This document shows, in pieces, positions 43,321 to 52,562 of a stretch of 64,000 nt of DNA. Numbering within the stretch: the stretch's first letter is position 1; every line of letters begins with the position of its first letter. Origin of the DNA: Holosporales bacterium. GTDB taxonomy: Bacteria > Pseudomonadota > Alphaproteobacteria > RUG11792. Location: NCBI GenBank assembly GCA_031267075.1, contig JAIRZU010000005.1:23518-87517 (forward strand), written 5' to 3'. The translations under genes were made by a program, and so were the position numbers. The notes under the pieces were generated by a model, which was given only the letters and a program-made list of their open reading frames with translations, was not told the origin of the DNA and made no database searches.

Positions 43321-44634
43321 CTATCTCCTCTCTATGTTATTATCATGAATGTTAAAAAATTCGGCTTCTCCTTCTAGGCCGGTAAAGAGTTCTCTTTCTG
43401 GGCCAGAGAGCCATACACTTGTCTTATTAGGATAGTTAGCTACTATGGCTTTCACATATCCAAATATCAGTGTTCTGTGTTTAAGATCGAGGTGGGCTAC
43501 GACGTCGTCCAGGAGAAGTATCAGATTTCGATGATCTGCTCTGAGTGACATCATTACGAAGGCGAAGAACGCTCCGGTTAGCAACATCTTTTGCTCTCCA
43601 GCAGAGAGAAGCCGCGCAGGCATTTCATTAGACCTCCCTCGTAACCCTTCATAATCAGTCTTCTGCTGCGTCGATCCGGTGCTCGAATGCTCATGTACGT
43701 CTCTGTACACTCCGCTTCTCTGCTCCGTGTCTCCTTCCATAAGTTCTGATTCTGAAGGTTTCGAAAGAGGTCTACTATCTTCACGAACAACAATCCAGTC
43801 ACTCCTATTAGGCCCGACCGCAGTTGAACCTGAGAAACAGTCTTTCTGTCGATTACGTTTGAGCTCAGATACATACTCATCAACAAGGCACTCTGAGCAT
43901 GACGTCATTATACCATCCTCCAGCGGCCCTGTCATCCAATTCTTGAATCTTGGGAACTCAACGTCCGAGAGCTGCGACTCCTCGAGTTCGCGCACCACAT
44001 CGATACGTCTATCGGCTATCTCTATTCCGAGAGCCGATATCTTATTTTCAACCCCCTGCAGCCAGGAGTCAATATCTTTTTTTAGCCCATGTTGCTCATT
44101 GCATTTTTTCAGAATCTTGATGCGTTCGCGAGTGAGCTTCTCGTAGGCCTTCACGTTGGCCCCATGCGCCTTATTCCTAACGCAGCACAGCATATCCAGG
44201 AAATCGCGTCTAGCAGATGGAGACTGCATAAATAATCTATCCGACTCATACGTCAACCACAGGATGTAGTTTTCATCATAGAATGCAGTGAGGTTCCGCA
44301 CTGCCTTATCACCAACCTTAAGATACCTCCTCCAGGTAGTTCCAGAAGAGGGAGGTGGATTCTCCCTGGCTATGTACCCCGATGAGAACTCTGTAATTTC
44401 AGTTTCGAGTACGATGTTCCAGTATGGTTTGTTTGAGATATTATTGACCATCTCCTCATACCTGGAGCGCTTGAATCCACCGAGTTCAGAGAATGTGGAT
44501 ATCGCCTCTAGAACATTAGTCTTCCCCTCTCCATTTTCTCCGTAGAGGACTACGATATCACTGCCACCCTCCTCTAGGCTCAACCTGGCACTCTCGTAAT
44601 TCCTGAAGTTGTTAATGAGCAAGTTCTTTATCAT
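43321..44634 (-). CDS. recF: DNA repair ATPase RecF with inserted element
   Basis: RecF helps load RecA at gaps. The protein has Walker A VLYGENGEGKTNVLEAIS, the ABC-type signature LLSAGEQKMLLTGA and Walker B LILLLDDVVAHLD. Between residues about 291 and 331, just before the signature, lies one palindromic element (SKPSESELMEGDTEQRSGVY and on), raising the length to 437 from about 370-390. Since the element is in frame and the flanking motifs are intact, the insertion probably forms a surface loop. The start overlaps the pssA end by 23 bases. Confidence 0.93.
   Translation of the reverse strand: MIKNLLINNFRNYESARLSLEEGGSDIVVLYGENGEGKTNVLEAISTFSELGGFKRSRYEEMVNNISNKPYWNIVLETEITEFSSGYIARENPPPSSGTTWRRYLKVGDKAVRNLTAFYDENYILWLTYESDRLFMQSPSARRDFLDMLCCVRNKAHGANVKAYEKLTRERIKILKKCNEQHGLKKDIDSWLQGVENKISALGIEIADRRIDVVRELEESQLSDVEFPRFKNWMTGPLEDGIMTSCSECLVDEYVSELKRNRQKDCFSGSTAVGPNRSDWIVVREDSRPLSKPSESELMEGDTEQRSGVYRDVHEHSSTGSTQQKTDYEGLRGRSNEMPARLLSAGEQKMLLTGAFFAFVMMSLRADHRNLILLLDDVVAHLDLKHRTLIFGYVKAIVANYPNKTSVWLSGPERELFTGLEGEAEFFNIHDNNIERR
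43643..43762 (-). repeat. Palindromic element in recF
   Basis: One copy of about 120 bp in sense orientation relative to recF, with ends AAACCTTCAGAATCAG and CTGATTATGAAGGGTT. Confidence 0.85.
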
Positions 44635-45382
44635 GGTGCAAAGTTCGTTTCGCCATCCTGGAGCAGATAAATATCGATACGATGTATGATAGCACGAATA
44701 GGCTCAGCGCCTTCCATGTGTACATAAAAACCATCACGATTACTATGACCATTGATAACAGGAACGGCAGGTACTGGTCCTTCCGTATGTGAAATTTTTT
44801 AATGGAAATGGTTGGGAATTTCGAGATGCATAGGAGGCCGGCTATGGTTATGTCAGTTATGCAGAGGTATGGATTTCTGAATAGATCCAGTCCGAAGGCG
44901 TTGAATAATATTATCGGGAAGAGAGCTAGGATGGCCCCTGCCGGCGCTGGGACACCTGTGAAGAACTTACCGGATAGCGGGGTCTTAATGTTTTCAATAT
45001 CACATGTATTGAACCTCGCCAACCTCAGCCCCATGCAGGCGGCGAAGAAGATTGATGCTGCCCACCCGGCTCTCCCCAAATGCGATAGGCTATAGAGATA
45101 CATAACGATTGCAGGACACAGTCCAAATACAGCAAAATCAGAGAGGGAATCAAGCTCAGCTCCGAACCTACTACAGGAATTGAATAGCCTCGCGAGCCGC
45201 CCATCTGTCGCATCGAGGAACGCCGCAGCTATCACAGAGATTACCGCATATTCCCACTGCTCATCCAAGGCAAACCTCACCTGCGTAAACCCCACTAGAA
45301 GAGCTGATAACGTAGCAAGATTCGGGATTACCCTCGCCAGGGTAAGATTCTTAAAGAGCTGCTTTCTATTCTTACGTGCCAC
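44612..45382 (-). CDS. pssA: CDP-diacylglycerol-serine phosphatidyltransferase
   Basis: PssA makes phosphatidylserine, the precursor of phosphatidylethanolamine, at the inner membrane. The 256-residue polytopic protein has the CDP-alcohol phosphotransferase signature DATDGRLARLFNSCSRFGAE followed by LDSLSD, and about eight hydrophobic segments. A basic N-terminus (MARKNRKQLFKN) precedes the first helix. It heads pssA-recF-gyrB on the minus strand. Confidence 0.95.
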   Translation of the reverse strand: MARKNRKQLFKNLTLARVIPNLATLSALLVGFTQVRFALDEQWEYAVISVIAAAFLDATDGRLARLFNSCSRFGAELDSLSDFAVFGLCPAIVMYLYSLSHLGRAGWAASIFFAACMGLRLARFNTCDIENIKTPLSGKFFTGVPAPAGAILALFPIILFNAFGLDLFRNPYLCITDITIAGLLCISKFPTISIKKFHIRKDQYLPFLLSMVIVIVMVFMYTWKALSLFVLSYIVSIFICSRMAKRTLHHDKELAH

Positions 45383-45414
45383 AGATGCAGATGACCATAC
45401 AATTAATCTATCAA

Positions 45415-45495
45415 GGTACGAAGGAGTATACCACCATTCCCCTCAATAATCACCACCGGAAGATTTGAGAGGGTGGAGGTTGGGTGTGAAGTCTG
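45415..45495 (-). repeat. Duplicated birA 3' end, copy next to pssA
   Basis: About 80 bases here resemble 47969-48036, the end of birA and its downstream spacer: both contain GGTACGAAGGAGTATACC and GTGAAGTCTG with many shared bases between. The copies flank the 772-residue exported-protein gene. Confidence 0.75.
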
Positions 45496-45522
45496 TTAAG
45501 CCTCACACCACTCCTCTCTCTT

Positions 45523-47838
45523 TCATCCTCTCGGCCTTCCTTGCAGTTCTCGTGTAATGTCCCAGGCTCTCTTGTGGCCGGCAACCATGTCAGCCCTAGT
45601 CTCAGAATTCGCAACGTAACTGTAGGTTGGGTCTGCAACTTCGGTAATTGGTCTTAGATGATTGATAATGAAGTCGATCTGTTCTGGATGGGTAGCCTCC
45701 TGCGCAGCTCGTGCTGCCCAATTGAGCAGGTTAATCTGATCAGCTATCCTGGCAGCATCAGGGCCACCAACATCTTGACGTTGCACAGCGGACGGAAGAG
45801 GAGGGAGCGGTGGTGGAGCTGATGCTTCTCTTTGCTCCTTCTGAGAATTATAACGACTCGAGTACATTCCCTGTACAACCATGGGTTCTGAAGGTGGTGG
45901 CGTTTGACATATCGGTGCTGATGCGTATTCTTCGCACTCCATTATGGAACTTTCTCTTTCACGACTGCCGTAGTTGGGTCTTGTAGGAGGCTGTTGGGCC
46001 ACTGGTGGCTTTGTTCTCCTGGTAGCATCAGATCCACCAGCGTCTTGATGTCGCACAGAAGACGGAACAGGAGGGGGCGGTAGTGGTACTTCCTTTGGCT
46101 CCTTCTCCATCACTTTCAGCCTTATTCGCAGCTCCTGTCTGAGTGCCCAGGCTTTGTCGCGGCCGGCAACCATGTCAGCCCTAGTCACAGAATCCGCAAC
46201 GTAACTGTAGGTTGGGTCTGCAACCTCGGTAATTGGTCTTAGCTGCTGGATAATAGTGTCGATCTGTTCTGGATGGGTAGCTCCCTGCGCAGCTCGTGCT
46301 GCCCAATTGAGCAGGTTAGTCTGATTGGTTTTCCTGGCAGCATCGTGGTCACCTGCTTTAGATTGCTCGACCTCGGGAAGAGGAGGGAGCGGTGGTACTG
46401 CTTTTGACCTAGGAGAAAATAGTGCAGATGAATCAGGGAATGATGGAGGGGACGTTGACGCTGGATGTATCGGTACTAATGTGCATCTTTCCCGCTCTAT
46501 CATGGAGCTTTCTCTTTCACGATTGCCGTAGTTGGGTCTTGTAGGAGGCTGTTGGGCCACTGGTGGATTGGTTTTCCTAGCAGCATCGTGGTCACCTGCT
46601 TTAGGTTGCTCGACCTCGGGAACAGGAGGGGGCGGTGGTGGTACTTCCGTTGGCTCCTCTTGTACGGCACTAATAACATTAATAAGATGCTGATTTATCT
46701 TTTCAATAGTAGAGAATAATGAAGTGTGACTTGGCGCTGCTGCCATTAACTGTTGCACTGTGGTGCTTTCCCGCTCTTCTGGTATGAGGCCTATGGGACG
46801 TCCTCGCTCTTTTTCAATACCACTGATCTTTGCAGGGGGCCGCTGGGCCATGGCAGTTTGTTGTAGAATCTTTCGCTCGCGGTTAGCTGCAATTATTTTA
46901 AGGATATGTGATCGTGGGAATACTGTGTCGGTGAGAAATCGAGTCATTTCTGGAGCGTTTGCCTCAGAGAAATTGCCATCTCTGGTCAGCTTAAGGACTC
47001 TGAGATCTTGAGCAAGCAGCTCTGGCTCACCAGCCCGCTCGAAGTTGAAGATACTCTGAAGAGGATTCAGCCTGTTTATGAGTATGTAGTAGGTTTGTAC
47101 CAAGTCTTCCGCCCCGGAAAGCATCATGATGTATAGGTTGTAGTGATCTTCTCTGTTACCAATCAACCGCCATTCACCATTGCACGATACTGCGAGCATG
47201 GGCGATAGGTTAATATCCGAGAACTCTTCCTGCATGGCCTTAATCATCCAATACGGGACGGCGAATGGGGTTGCTTCTTGGTCGTACCATCCAGACGAAT
47301 TTACGCTCGGTAGTAGATTCGTAATGTCTGGAATACGTGGTGAAGCGTGATCTCCGGGCTTTGGCGGTATCAGTGGAATCACTTCCTTGGTAAGCCACTC
47401 ATGTGCTCTTTGGGAAGGTATCTCAACTACAGCGTCCGTTGCTCCTATGGCAAAGCATCTGATGTCGGTGGTCAGTTCTAGCGCATCGGTGAAGAGACCT
47501 GGCTGAAGTCCTGGATGCGTAACGAGGAAAGTGGTAGTGTCCAGGCTATCTGGGGACTGTATATGAACATAGCAGTGATCACTTGTTTCTCGTATGCGGT
47601 GTACATTAACTTGGCCAGTACGTCGTACCATAATCCAGGGATCATCAGTTACTGTAGAGAGCCTCGCTTTCATGTTCAGGATCTGTGCGATTGGAATTGA
47701 GGAAGCTTGATCTCTAGCCTCGAAGAAGACCTCGCGGCTGGAAGGCACGTCTGATGTAGGTATGGTCCCACATCTACTCCCCTCTCCTACCTCACAACAT
47801 ATTATTCCCATTACTATCCCCAGTAGTATCCTCTTCAT
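45523..47838 (-). CDS. Large predicted exported protein with polyproline motifs and repeats
   Basis: Two ATGs follow GGGAGGAT; I chose 47838 for its better spacing (771 residues). The signal peptide reads MKRILLGIVMGIICCEVGEG. The N-terminal about 330 residues look folded, possibly two related beta-rich halves (HCYVHIQSPDSLDTTTFLVT; HYNLYIMMLSGAEDLVQTYY). The C-terminal half has a unit of about 186 residues repeated twice, each with PVAQQPPTRPNYGNRERESS and NLLNWAARAAQ..THPEQID and polyproline stretches (PPPPPPVPEVEQ, PPLPPLPEVEQ, PLPPPPVPSS). Such motifs bind profilin, EVH1 or SH3 domains in known actin-recruiting bacterial proteins; that role is only a hypothesis here. It is flanked by duplicated birA ends. 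Confidence 0.75.
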   Translation of the reverse strand: MKRILLGIVMGIICCEVGEGSRCGTIPTSDVPSSREVFFEARDQASSIPIAQILNMKARLSTVTDDPWIMVRRTGQVNVHRIRETSDHCYVHIQSPDSLDTTTFLVTHPGLQPGLFTDALELTTDIRCFAIGATDAVVEIPSQRAHEWLTKEVIPLIPPKPGDHASPRIPDITNLLPSVNSSGWYDQEATPFAVPYWMIKAMQEEFSDINLSPMLAVSCNGEWRLIGNREDHYNLYIMMLSGAEDLVQTYYILINRLNPLQSIFNFERAGEPELLAQDLRVLKLTRDGNFSEANAPEMTRFLTDTVFPRSHILKIIAANRERKILQQTAMAQRPPAKISGIEKERGRPIGLIPEERESTTVQQLMAAAPSHTSLFSTIEKINQHLINVISAVQEEPTEVPPPPPPVPEVEQPKAGDHDAARKTNPPVAQQPPTRPNYGNRERESSMIERERCTLVPIHPASTSPPSFPDSSALFSPRSKAVPPLPPLPEVEQSKAGDHDAARKTNQTNLLNWAARAAQGATHPEQIDTIIQQLRPITEVADPTYSYVADSVTRADMVAGRDKAWALRQELRIRLKVMEKEPKEVPLPPPPVPSSVRHQDAGGSDATRRTKPPVAQQPPTRPNYGSRERESSIMECEEYASAPICQTPPPSEPMVVQGMYSSRYNSQKEQREASAPPPLPPLPSAVQRQDVGGPDAARIADQINLLNWAARAAQEATHPEQIDFIINHLRPITEVADPTYSYVANSETRADMVAGHKRAWDITRELQGRPRG

Positions 47839-47874
47839 CATATCCTCCCACGCGTAGCAGATCGCATATTACAT

Positions 47875-47904
47875 ATTGTGATTGAGGGTAGAGGGCGGTG
47901 TCAA
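47875..47904 (-). promoter_or_regulatory. Predicted promoter of the 771-residue exported protein
   Basis: Minus-strand TTGACA (47904-47899), an 18-base spacer and CACAAT (47880-47875), 36 bases before the start codon. Confidence 0.55.
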
Positions 47905-47938
47905 GAATAATTGTGTGATGAGGCAGCAAAGCAAATTT

Positions 47939-48036
47939 CACTAGAGGAGCTGATAACGTAGCTAGAAAGGTACGAAGGAGTATACCGTCAGTTCCCTCAA
48001 CAATCACCATCGGAAGATTGGGAGGGGGAGTGAAGT
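47939..48036 (-). repeat. Duplicated pssA 5' piece and birA 3' end
   Basis: 47939-47965 matches pssA 45293-45319 with few differences. 47969-48036 matches 45415-45495. The order shows that the boundary between birA and pssA was duplicated when the exported-protein cassette was placed there. Confidence 0.7.
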
Positions 48037-48719
48037 CTGGTCACTATCTCCCGGTTATCAACCTGAACTGAGAGCTCATCCAGTATGCAGGTCGAAGTCG
48101 GGAGGGGGGCGGAGGTTGTGTTGATTCCAACACCAATGATGGCATAGGGGTAGTACACCTCTACCAGTACCCCCGCTACCTTCCTCCCGCGTATCAGGAC
48201 ATCGTTCGGCTGTTTAATAGATATGTCAGCTGGTACGATCCTCTTCTGCCCAGCACCACTACCCTCACGCCTCTCCAGCAGCCCGAGTAGCAACTGCCGA
48301 ATGGAGTTGAGCGTTGTGGAGGTTAACTCTGCGGTGCAGCTTTCACTCACTCCACGCCTTTCTAGGTTAATGATATAGGAGCAGTGGAAATTCCCTGGTA
48401 CCGAGATCCAGGTTCTCGAGTTGAGTCTCCCCCTCCCAGCAGTCTGCACATCCGCCAATATTGCTACATCGGAAGATGAGAGGTCTAGAGAGTTTGGGTT
48501 ATTCATCAGACTTCCTTCCAAACCTCCAGAATCAGAGTTATTGCTAGGAGACACGGAGCGGAGAAGCGGAGTGTACTCAGAGGTACATGAGCATTCGAGC
48601 ACCGGATCGACGCAGCAAGAAACTGATTGTGGAGGTTTAGTGGCCGTATCAATTATGAGTTTGAGGGCGTAGTCGTTCGTGCTTCTCACTGTCTCCAAAT
48701 GTATTATATTAAGTGGCAT
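47997..48719 (-). CDS. birA: Biotin-protein ligase BirA with inserted element
   Basis: BirA attaches biotin to acyl carriers such as the biotin carboxyl carrier protein. The 240-residue protein lacks a DNA-binding domain. It shows HLETVRSTNDYALKL at the start, ADVQTAGRGRLNSRTWISVP (biotinyl-AMP loop), the Lys of DISIKQPNDVLIRGRKVAGV and ILVE-like VLVEVYYPYAIIGVGINTT. Residues about 28-67 are a palindromic element read in the reverse sense (VDPVLECSCTSEYTPLLRSV). The extreme C-terminus (SPSQSSDGDC) lies in the duplicated segment. It follows the DegT gene by 20 bases. Confidence 0.9.
   Translation of the reverse strand: MPLNIIHLETVRSTNDYALKLIIDTATKPPQSVSCCVDPVLECSCTSEYTPLLRSVSPSNNSDSGGLEGSLMNNPNSLDLSSSDVAILADVQTAGRGRLNSRTWISVPGNFHCSYIINLERRGVSESCTAELTSTTLNSIRQLLLGLLERREGSGAGQKRIVPADISIKQPNDVLIRGRKVAGVLVEVYYPYAIIGVGINTTSAPLPTSTCILDELSVQVDNREIVTRLHSPSQSSDGDC
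48520..48638 (+). repeat. Palindromic element in birA (type copy)
   Basis: This 119-bp copy shows the inverted ends best: AAACCTCCAGAATCAG at the left and CTGATTGTGGAGGTTT at the right, 16 bases with one mismatch. The host gene reads it backwards. Confidence 0.9.
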
Positions 48720-48739
48720 GGTCCTGGTCTCGAGGAAGG

Positions 48740-49849
48740 TTACTGTTTGAAGAAGCGGAGTACAGAGTTGATGACGTACCTGACATCGTCTTCAGATAGC
48801 AGCGGATGCACCGGAAGAGAAAGCATGTTTCTGTACAGCCCCATAGCGTTTGGAAGATCGTATCCTAGATTGAAATACGACAGAAGGTGATTCGGTTTGT
48901 ACTGAATGCCGGTTTCCACGCCATGCTCAGCCAGGAACTCCTTCAGTGAGTCGCGTAGGCCATTCTTGACAATGACAGGGAAAATGTGTGGGACAGACGT
49001 CTTGGTATCAACTGGGAATAGCTGCAGCCCGTCCAACCCTACGAATGCATTGATGTACATCCTGGCGTTGTTTTGTCGTTTCTCCTTAATCTGCTGGAAC
49101 CTGGAGAGTTGGGCCCTTCCGATTGCGGCTGCTATATCATTCATATGCAACCGCCACCCTTGTTCAACGACATCGAAATCCCAGCTTCGTTGTCCATTGT
49201 ACCTCTTCTCGGTATCTCCAATAACTCCAAGCAACCTCATATCCTGCAGGCGGCTGGCGATAGCAGAATCAGCCGTCAGGATGCAGCCACCATCTCCGCA
49301 CGATATATTCTTTATAGGGTCGAAGCTGAAGCACAGGAGCCCATCACGCTGCGCAACGTCATCGTTACCGAAGCAGTGAGCAACGTCCTCAATAACCCTG
49401 ATTCCGTAACGTCTCGCGAATTCATAAATGTCGGAGACCCTCGAATCGCACCCGGCGTAAATCACTGGGAGAATGGCCTTGGTGTTAGTGGTGATTCTCC
49501 TCGCAGCATCATCCAAATCTATGACCCCATCACTTGGGTTAACATCACATGGGATTGGTGTGGCGCCGCATGCTTTCACCGCCTGAAACGTAGAGACGAA
49601 TGTTAGGGTGGGGACTAGAACATCGGCCCCTAATCCGATGCCATACGCTTGTACTGAAAGTTGAATAGCGGCGGTGCATGACTGTACGCATATCACATGA
49701 GACTCCGGCCGCCCAAAGAAACTCAGCAATTCGCGTTCGAACTGGAGAGTCTCCTGGCCCATGCTTACAGAGCCCCTTTTCATGACCCGCGCCACCGCCT
49801 CTATTTCGCGTTCAGAAAACCACGCAGCAGACAGCTTGATCTTACGCAT
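48740..49849 (-). CDS. DegT/DnrJ/EryC1-family sugar aminotransferase
   Basis: These PLP enzymes transaminate nucleotide-linked keto-sugars for surface glycans. The 369-residue protein has VQSCTAAIQLSVQAYGIG, VLVPTLTFVSTFQAV, the PLP-contacting Asp in IEDVAHCFG and the Schiff-base Lys in FSFDPIKNISCGDGGCI. The C-terminal HIFPVIVK and VETGIQYKPNHLL segments match the family. It lies 20 bases upstream of birA. With the CapD-like and family-25 glycosyltransferase genes it points to a modified O-glycan or LPS core. Confidence 0.93.
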   Translation of the reverse strand: MRKIKLSAAWFSEREIEAVARVMKRGSVSMGQETLQFERELLSFFGRPESHVICVQSCTAAIQLSVQAYGIGLGADVLVPTLTFVSTFQAVKACGATPIPCDVNPSDGVIDLDDAARRITTNTKAILPVIYAGCDSRVSDIYEFARRYGIRVIEDVAHCFGNDDVAQRDGLLCFSFDPIKNISCGDGGCILTADSAIASRLQDMRLLGVIGDTEKRYNGQRSWDFDVVEQGWRLHMNDIAAAIGRAQLSRFQQIKEKRQNNARMYINAFVGLDGLQLFPVDTKTSVPHIFPVIVKNGLRDSLKEFLAEHGVETGIQYKPNHLLSYFNLGYDLPNAMGLYRNMLSLPVHPLLSEDDVRYVINSVLRFFKQ

Positions 49850-50000
49850 TTACCAACCCGTCCCATTCTCAGCGCCAGACTCGATTCCTTGCTTATATAC
49901 CCTTTTGCCATCTGTGTCTAGTTTTGGGTTGGCCTACCGACAGAAACGACCTCTGAGTAAGGGCATTTCTGGAGAGGGTTCAGCTTCTTGGTCGCTATGC

Positions 50001-51331
50001 TTATTCTGCAGGAGCTTCCGCTTGGCCGGGGTTTGGTACTGGCGGGGTGGACATCAGCTGCAGAAGCGTCGTGGCTCCCTCAGGGATCGGATACCAGAAT
50101 TCGGTTTCGTTGGGGCTGTGGTACTGGATGAGGGCGTAATCCATATCGTTTGTATTTACTGTCATCGTCTTAATTATGACGCGATCGATATGTCTGATAG
50201 CAATGTTGGCCATTGCACGATTTTTCCTGTCTAGGTCCGCGTCTGGGCCATAGCTGAACTCGGGTGTTGGTCCGAGGAGATCCTGTACGTAGGAAGACAT
50301 CGGGTTGTCTGAACCGTAGGTATACCCTGCTGGTGTAAGTATGAACAGTTCAGTAATGGAGCTTATCCGCCTCACTCCCCGCATGGCTAGCTCGAGTATG
50401 TTGATGACGCCTGCGTTGCTCATGGTGTAGTCGATATAGAGACCCAGGAGGTTGGTACCATCTAGTAGGCCGGCAGCCATTTTGTAAGGGCGTGAGCCTT
50501 GGTCGGTGAACATGGTTACAGTGGCACATGCTACAATCGGTTGTCCAAGTTCTGTAGTCCCTCTTACAAGGAAAATGGTGCCGTCGTCTCTCAATGAGCC
50601 AGCTCCATACCAGTTAACATGGTCAGCGTCCTTCGAGCCCCCAGTACGGTCATACCTTGTCCACGCCGCCATCGAACGTAACAGACTCGTTACTTTGCCG
50701 TGGTCTACCAGCTCGTTGAGCATGACCTCCATTATCGCTTCCTTCCATTCAAATGGGATTGGGTTGTCCTCAGCTAGCTTATTGATGTAAGGCATCACCT
50801 GTAAGCCTGCAACTGAACGCTGGCCCCCTATCATGTGCTCCACCCTTTGCTCAACTCTCGCTACTCTAGCGTACAGCCCAGTTGCTGGTACCATCTCTGG
50901 GTCACCCTCTGAGGGATCTCCTTCCCCTGAATCGGGTACTGATTCTTCTACTTCTGCTGGGTGTTCATCGACACCTATCTTATCGTCGAGCATGGCGCTT
51001 ATGGCCTCGGTTAGATCACCTGCTGGGGCTGGAGTGCTAGTTTCTCCATTACCAGGTGCTATCACGCCGTCCAATGCGCTTTGCAACGTACTCACATTCT
51101 TGGCAAGTGTGGCTACCATTTGGGTGAGGCTAGCGATCTCAGCGCGTGTTTTATCGAATCCATCAAACACCGTACTCACCTTCTGTGGTACAGATACTAC
51201 CTCTTCGGTATCACTCCCTCCTCCAGTTCTCTCAACTAAAGGACTCTCTCTAGACCTTCACTGCTTCCATACACCTCTGCCATTCCTGTAACACATAGTG
51301 CTACCGTTAAACTGATTAGCTTGCTTTTCAT
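50001..51331 (-). CDS. Exported protein paralogous in leader to 38248-39215, frame broken at (AG)4
   Basis: ATG 51331 after GGGGAGGAAAAC starts MKSKLISLTVALCVTGMAEV ending YG, nearly the leader of 38248-39215. Four AG units (51244-51251) follow and this frame stops at 51236. The mature frame, open to 50001, continues from SPLVERTGGGSDTEEVVSVP through a coiled coil (AEIASLTQMVATLAKNVSTL) and about 270 residues of a folded domain (TIFLVRGTTELGQPIVACAT; AIRHIDRVIIKTMTVNTNDM). Loss of one AG or gain of two would join both frames (442 or 444 residues). A GTG at 51179 is the first start-like codon within the mature frame. Function unknown. Confidence 0.68.
51244..51251 (-). repeat. (AG)4 tract at a frame junction
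   Basis: It occupies the same place after the signal peptide as the (AG)10 tract at 39116 and leaves the leader in the same wrong phase. Confidence 0.6.
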
Positions 51332-51488
51332 GTTTTCCTCCCCTTAGAGGATATAAGATTCTATAAGTAGGTTAGCATGTGAAGGGTTACTATTTAGTTA
51401 ACGGAGAAAAGTTTTTATCAACATGGGCGTAAAAATAATTTGACACAGTTCAGGAGCGGACCATTTTTATAAATTCTGATTGTGGAGG

Positions 51489-52292
51489 CTATGCCGGTGG
51501 TGGCATACTTGATCCAAGAGGGTCTTCACCTCGCTGAACTGCTTTGTAGTCGCGCATGAGTTCGCCAAAAAAGTGTTGCCCTAGCTCTTCGACTAGCTCT
51601 ACTTCATTCTGACTTCGCAGTCTGCTTCCGTACCTCTTGAGGAGCTTTGCAATGACATTTTTGTACTTCAAGCCACACCGGCTGGCAATTGCCGTTACTA
51701 ATGGATAAACCGGATGTGCATCCCGGTCGTATTCTTGGCTAGTGTGGGATACATATTGCTCCTGGGTGCCGCGTGGGATCATCGTGAGGAGTGGCACTCC
51801 TCCGGCGTGGGCGATGACTGCAGGATCAGGCAGTTGTATTTCAGGTGGACGCGGGGGCAAGCAAGGGCTAGGCTCCGGGCCGAAATTTCCCAGCTGCTGT
51901 GTGATCTCACAGATATGTGGGAGTTCAAGTGGCCCCTGAGAGACGCTGGGTGCTGCATCAGTGGTCCTGGCGGCTACGAGAGTTCCAATGTCTTGATAGC
52001 TGCTTAACCTGAGCATATCCACGCCGAACGTTGATACCCGTACTAGCAACTCTTGAACTCGGTCGTAACGCTCTGCGAGTAAGTCGACCTTCTTTTCGAC
52101 GCTGAATTGCGGAGGGACCATTACTCCGAGTTGTTTGCATATGGCGCTCGTAATTCCGTGTGCCGTTTCGCTTGGATAGTATTGCCATAATAGAGTTATC
52201 ACCCCCACTGTGTCATCTCGCTTTGACGAACGAGATGATCCGCATACGCTTATGAAGCTGACTATCAGCATAACAGTCATGATTGCTCTCAT
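51489..52292 (-). CDS. Predicted exported protein, unknown family
   Basis: ATG 52292 has GGAGG seven bases upstream and starts the signal peptide MRAIMTVMLIVSFISVCGSS. The 267-residue product contains an N-terminal helical part (LWQYYPSETAHGITSAICKQ, VEKKVDLLAERYDRVQELLV), a central Pro-rich linker (PCLPPRPPEIQLPDP) and a C-terminal helical part (VTAIASRCGLKYKNVIAKLL). The two helical parts could be a divergent duplication. The stop codon lies within a trace of the palindromic element end (CTGATTGTGGAGGCT). Confidence 0.7.
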   Translation of the reverse strand: MRAIMTVMLIVSFISVCGSSRSSKRDDTVGVITLLWQYYPSETAHGITSAICKQLGVMVPPQFSVEKKVDLLAERYDRVQELLVRVSTFGVDMLRLSSYQDIGTLVAARTTDAAPSVSQGPLELPHICEITQQLGNFGPEPSPCLPPRPPEIQLPDPAVIAHAGGVPLLTMIPRGTQEQYVSHTSQEYDRDAHPVYPLVTAIASRCGLKYKNVIAKLLKRYGSRLRSQNEVELVEELGQHFFGELMRDYKAVQRGEDPLGSSMPPPA

Positions 52293-52330
52293 CGTAGTCC
52301 TCCGATTCATTTTCATGTTGTAACTGATAT

Positions 52331-52360
52331 ATAATATCAAAAATTTCCCTCAAATTGTAA
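52331..52360 (-). promoter_or_regulatory. Predicted promoter of the exported protein at 52292
   Basis: Minus-strand TTACAA (52360-52355), an 18-base spacer and TATTAT (52336-52331). Confidence 0.5.
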
Positions 52361-52429
52361 CATATATCTTAAGAGACGATATATCACCAATGCGCACTCG
52401 TATGAGATCTATTGGTGTATCTGGGTGCT

Positions 52430-52520
52430 GCTTGAGGAGTATGTTGGTATGGCTCTTGAGGCAGGTAGATGCCTCATATCATATGAACATGCACATGGGC
52501 GTAAAAATAATTTGACACCG
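52430..52520 (+). mobile_element. Transposase C-terminal remnant
   Basis: GAGTATGTTGGTATG and a GGGCGTAAAAATAATTTGAC tail match the end of the transposase pseudogene at 14493-14879 and the remnant at 26010. The same tail occurs alone at 51424-51442. Confidence 0.45.
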
Positions 52521-52562
52521 TTCAGGATGAGGGGATAACATTTCTATAGAGCTGAGAAAGCT

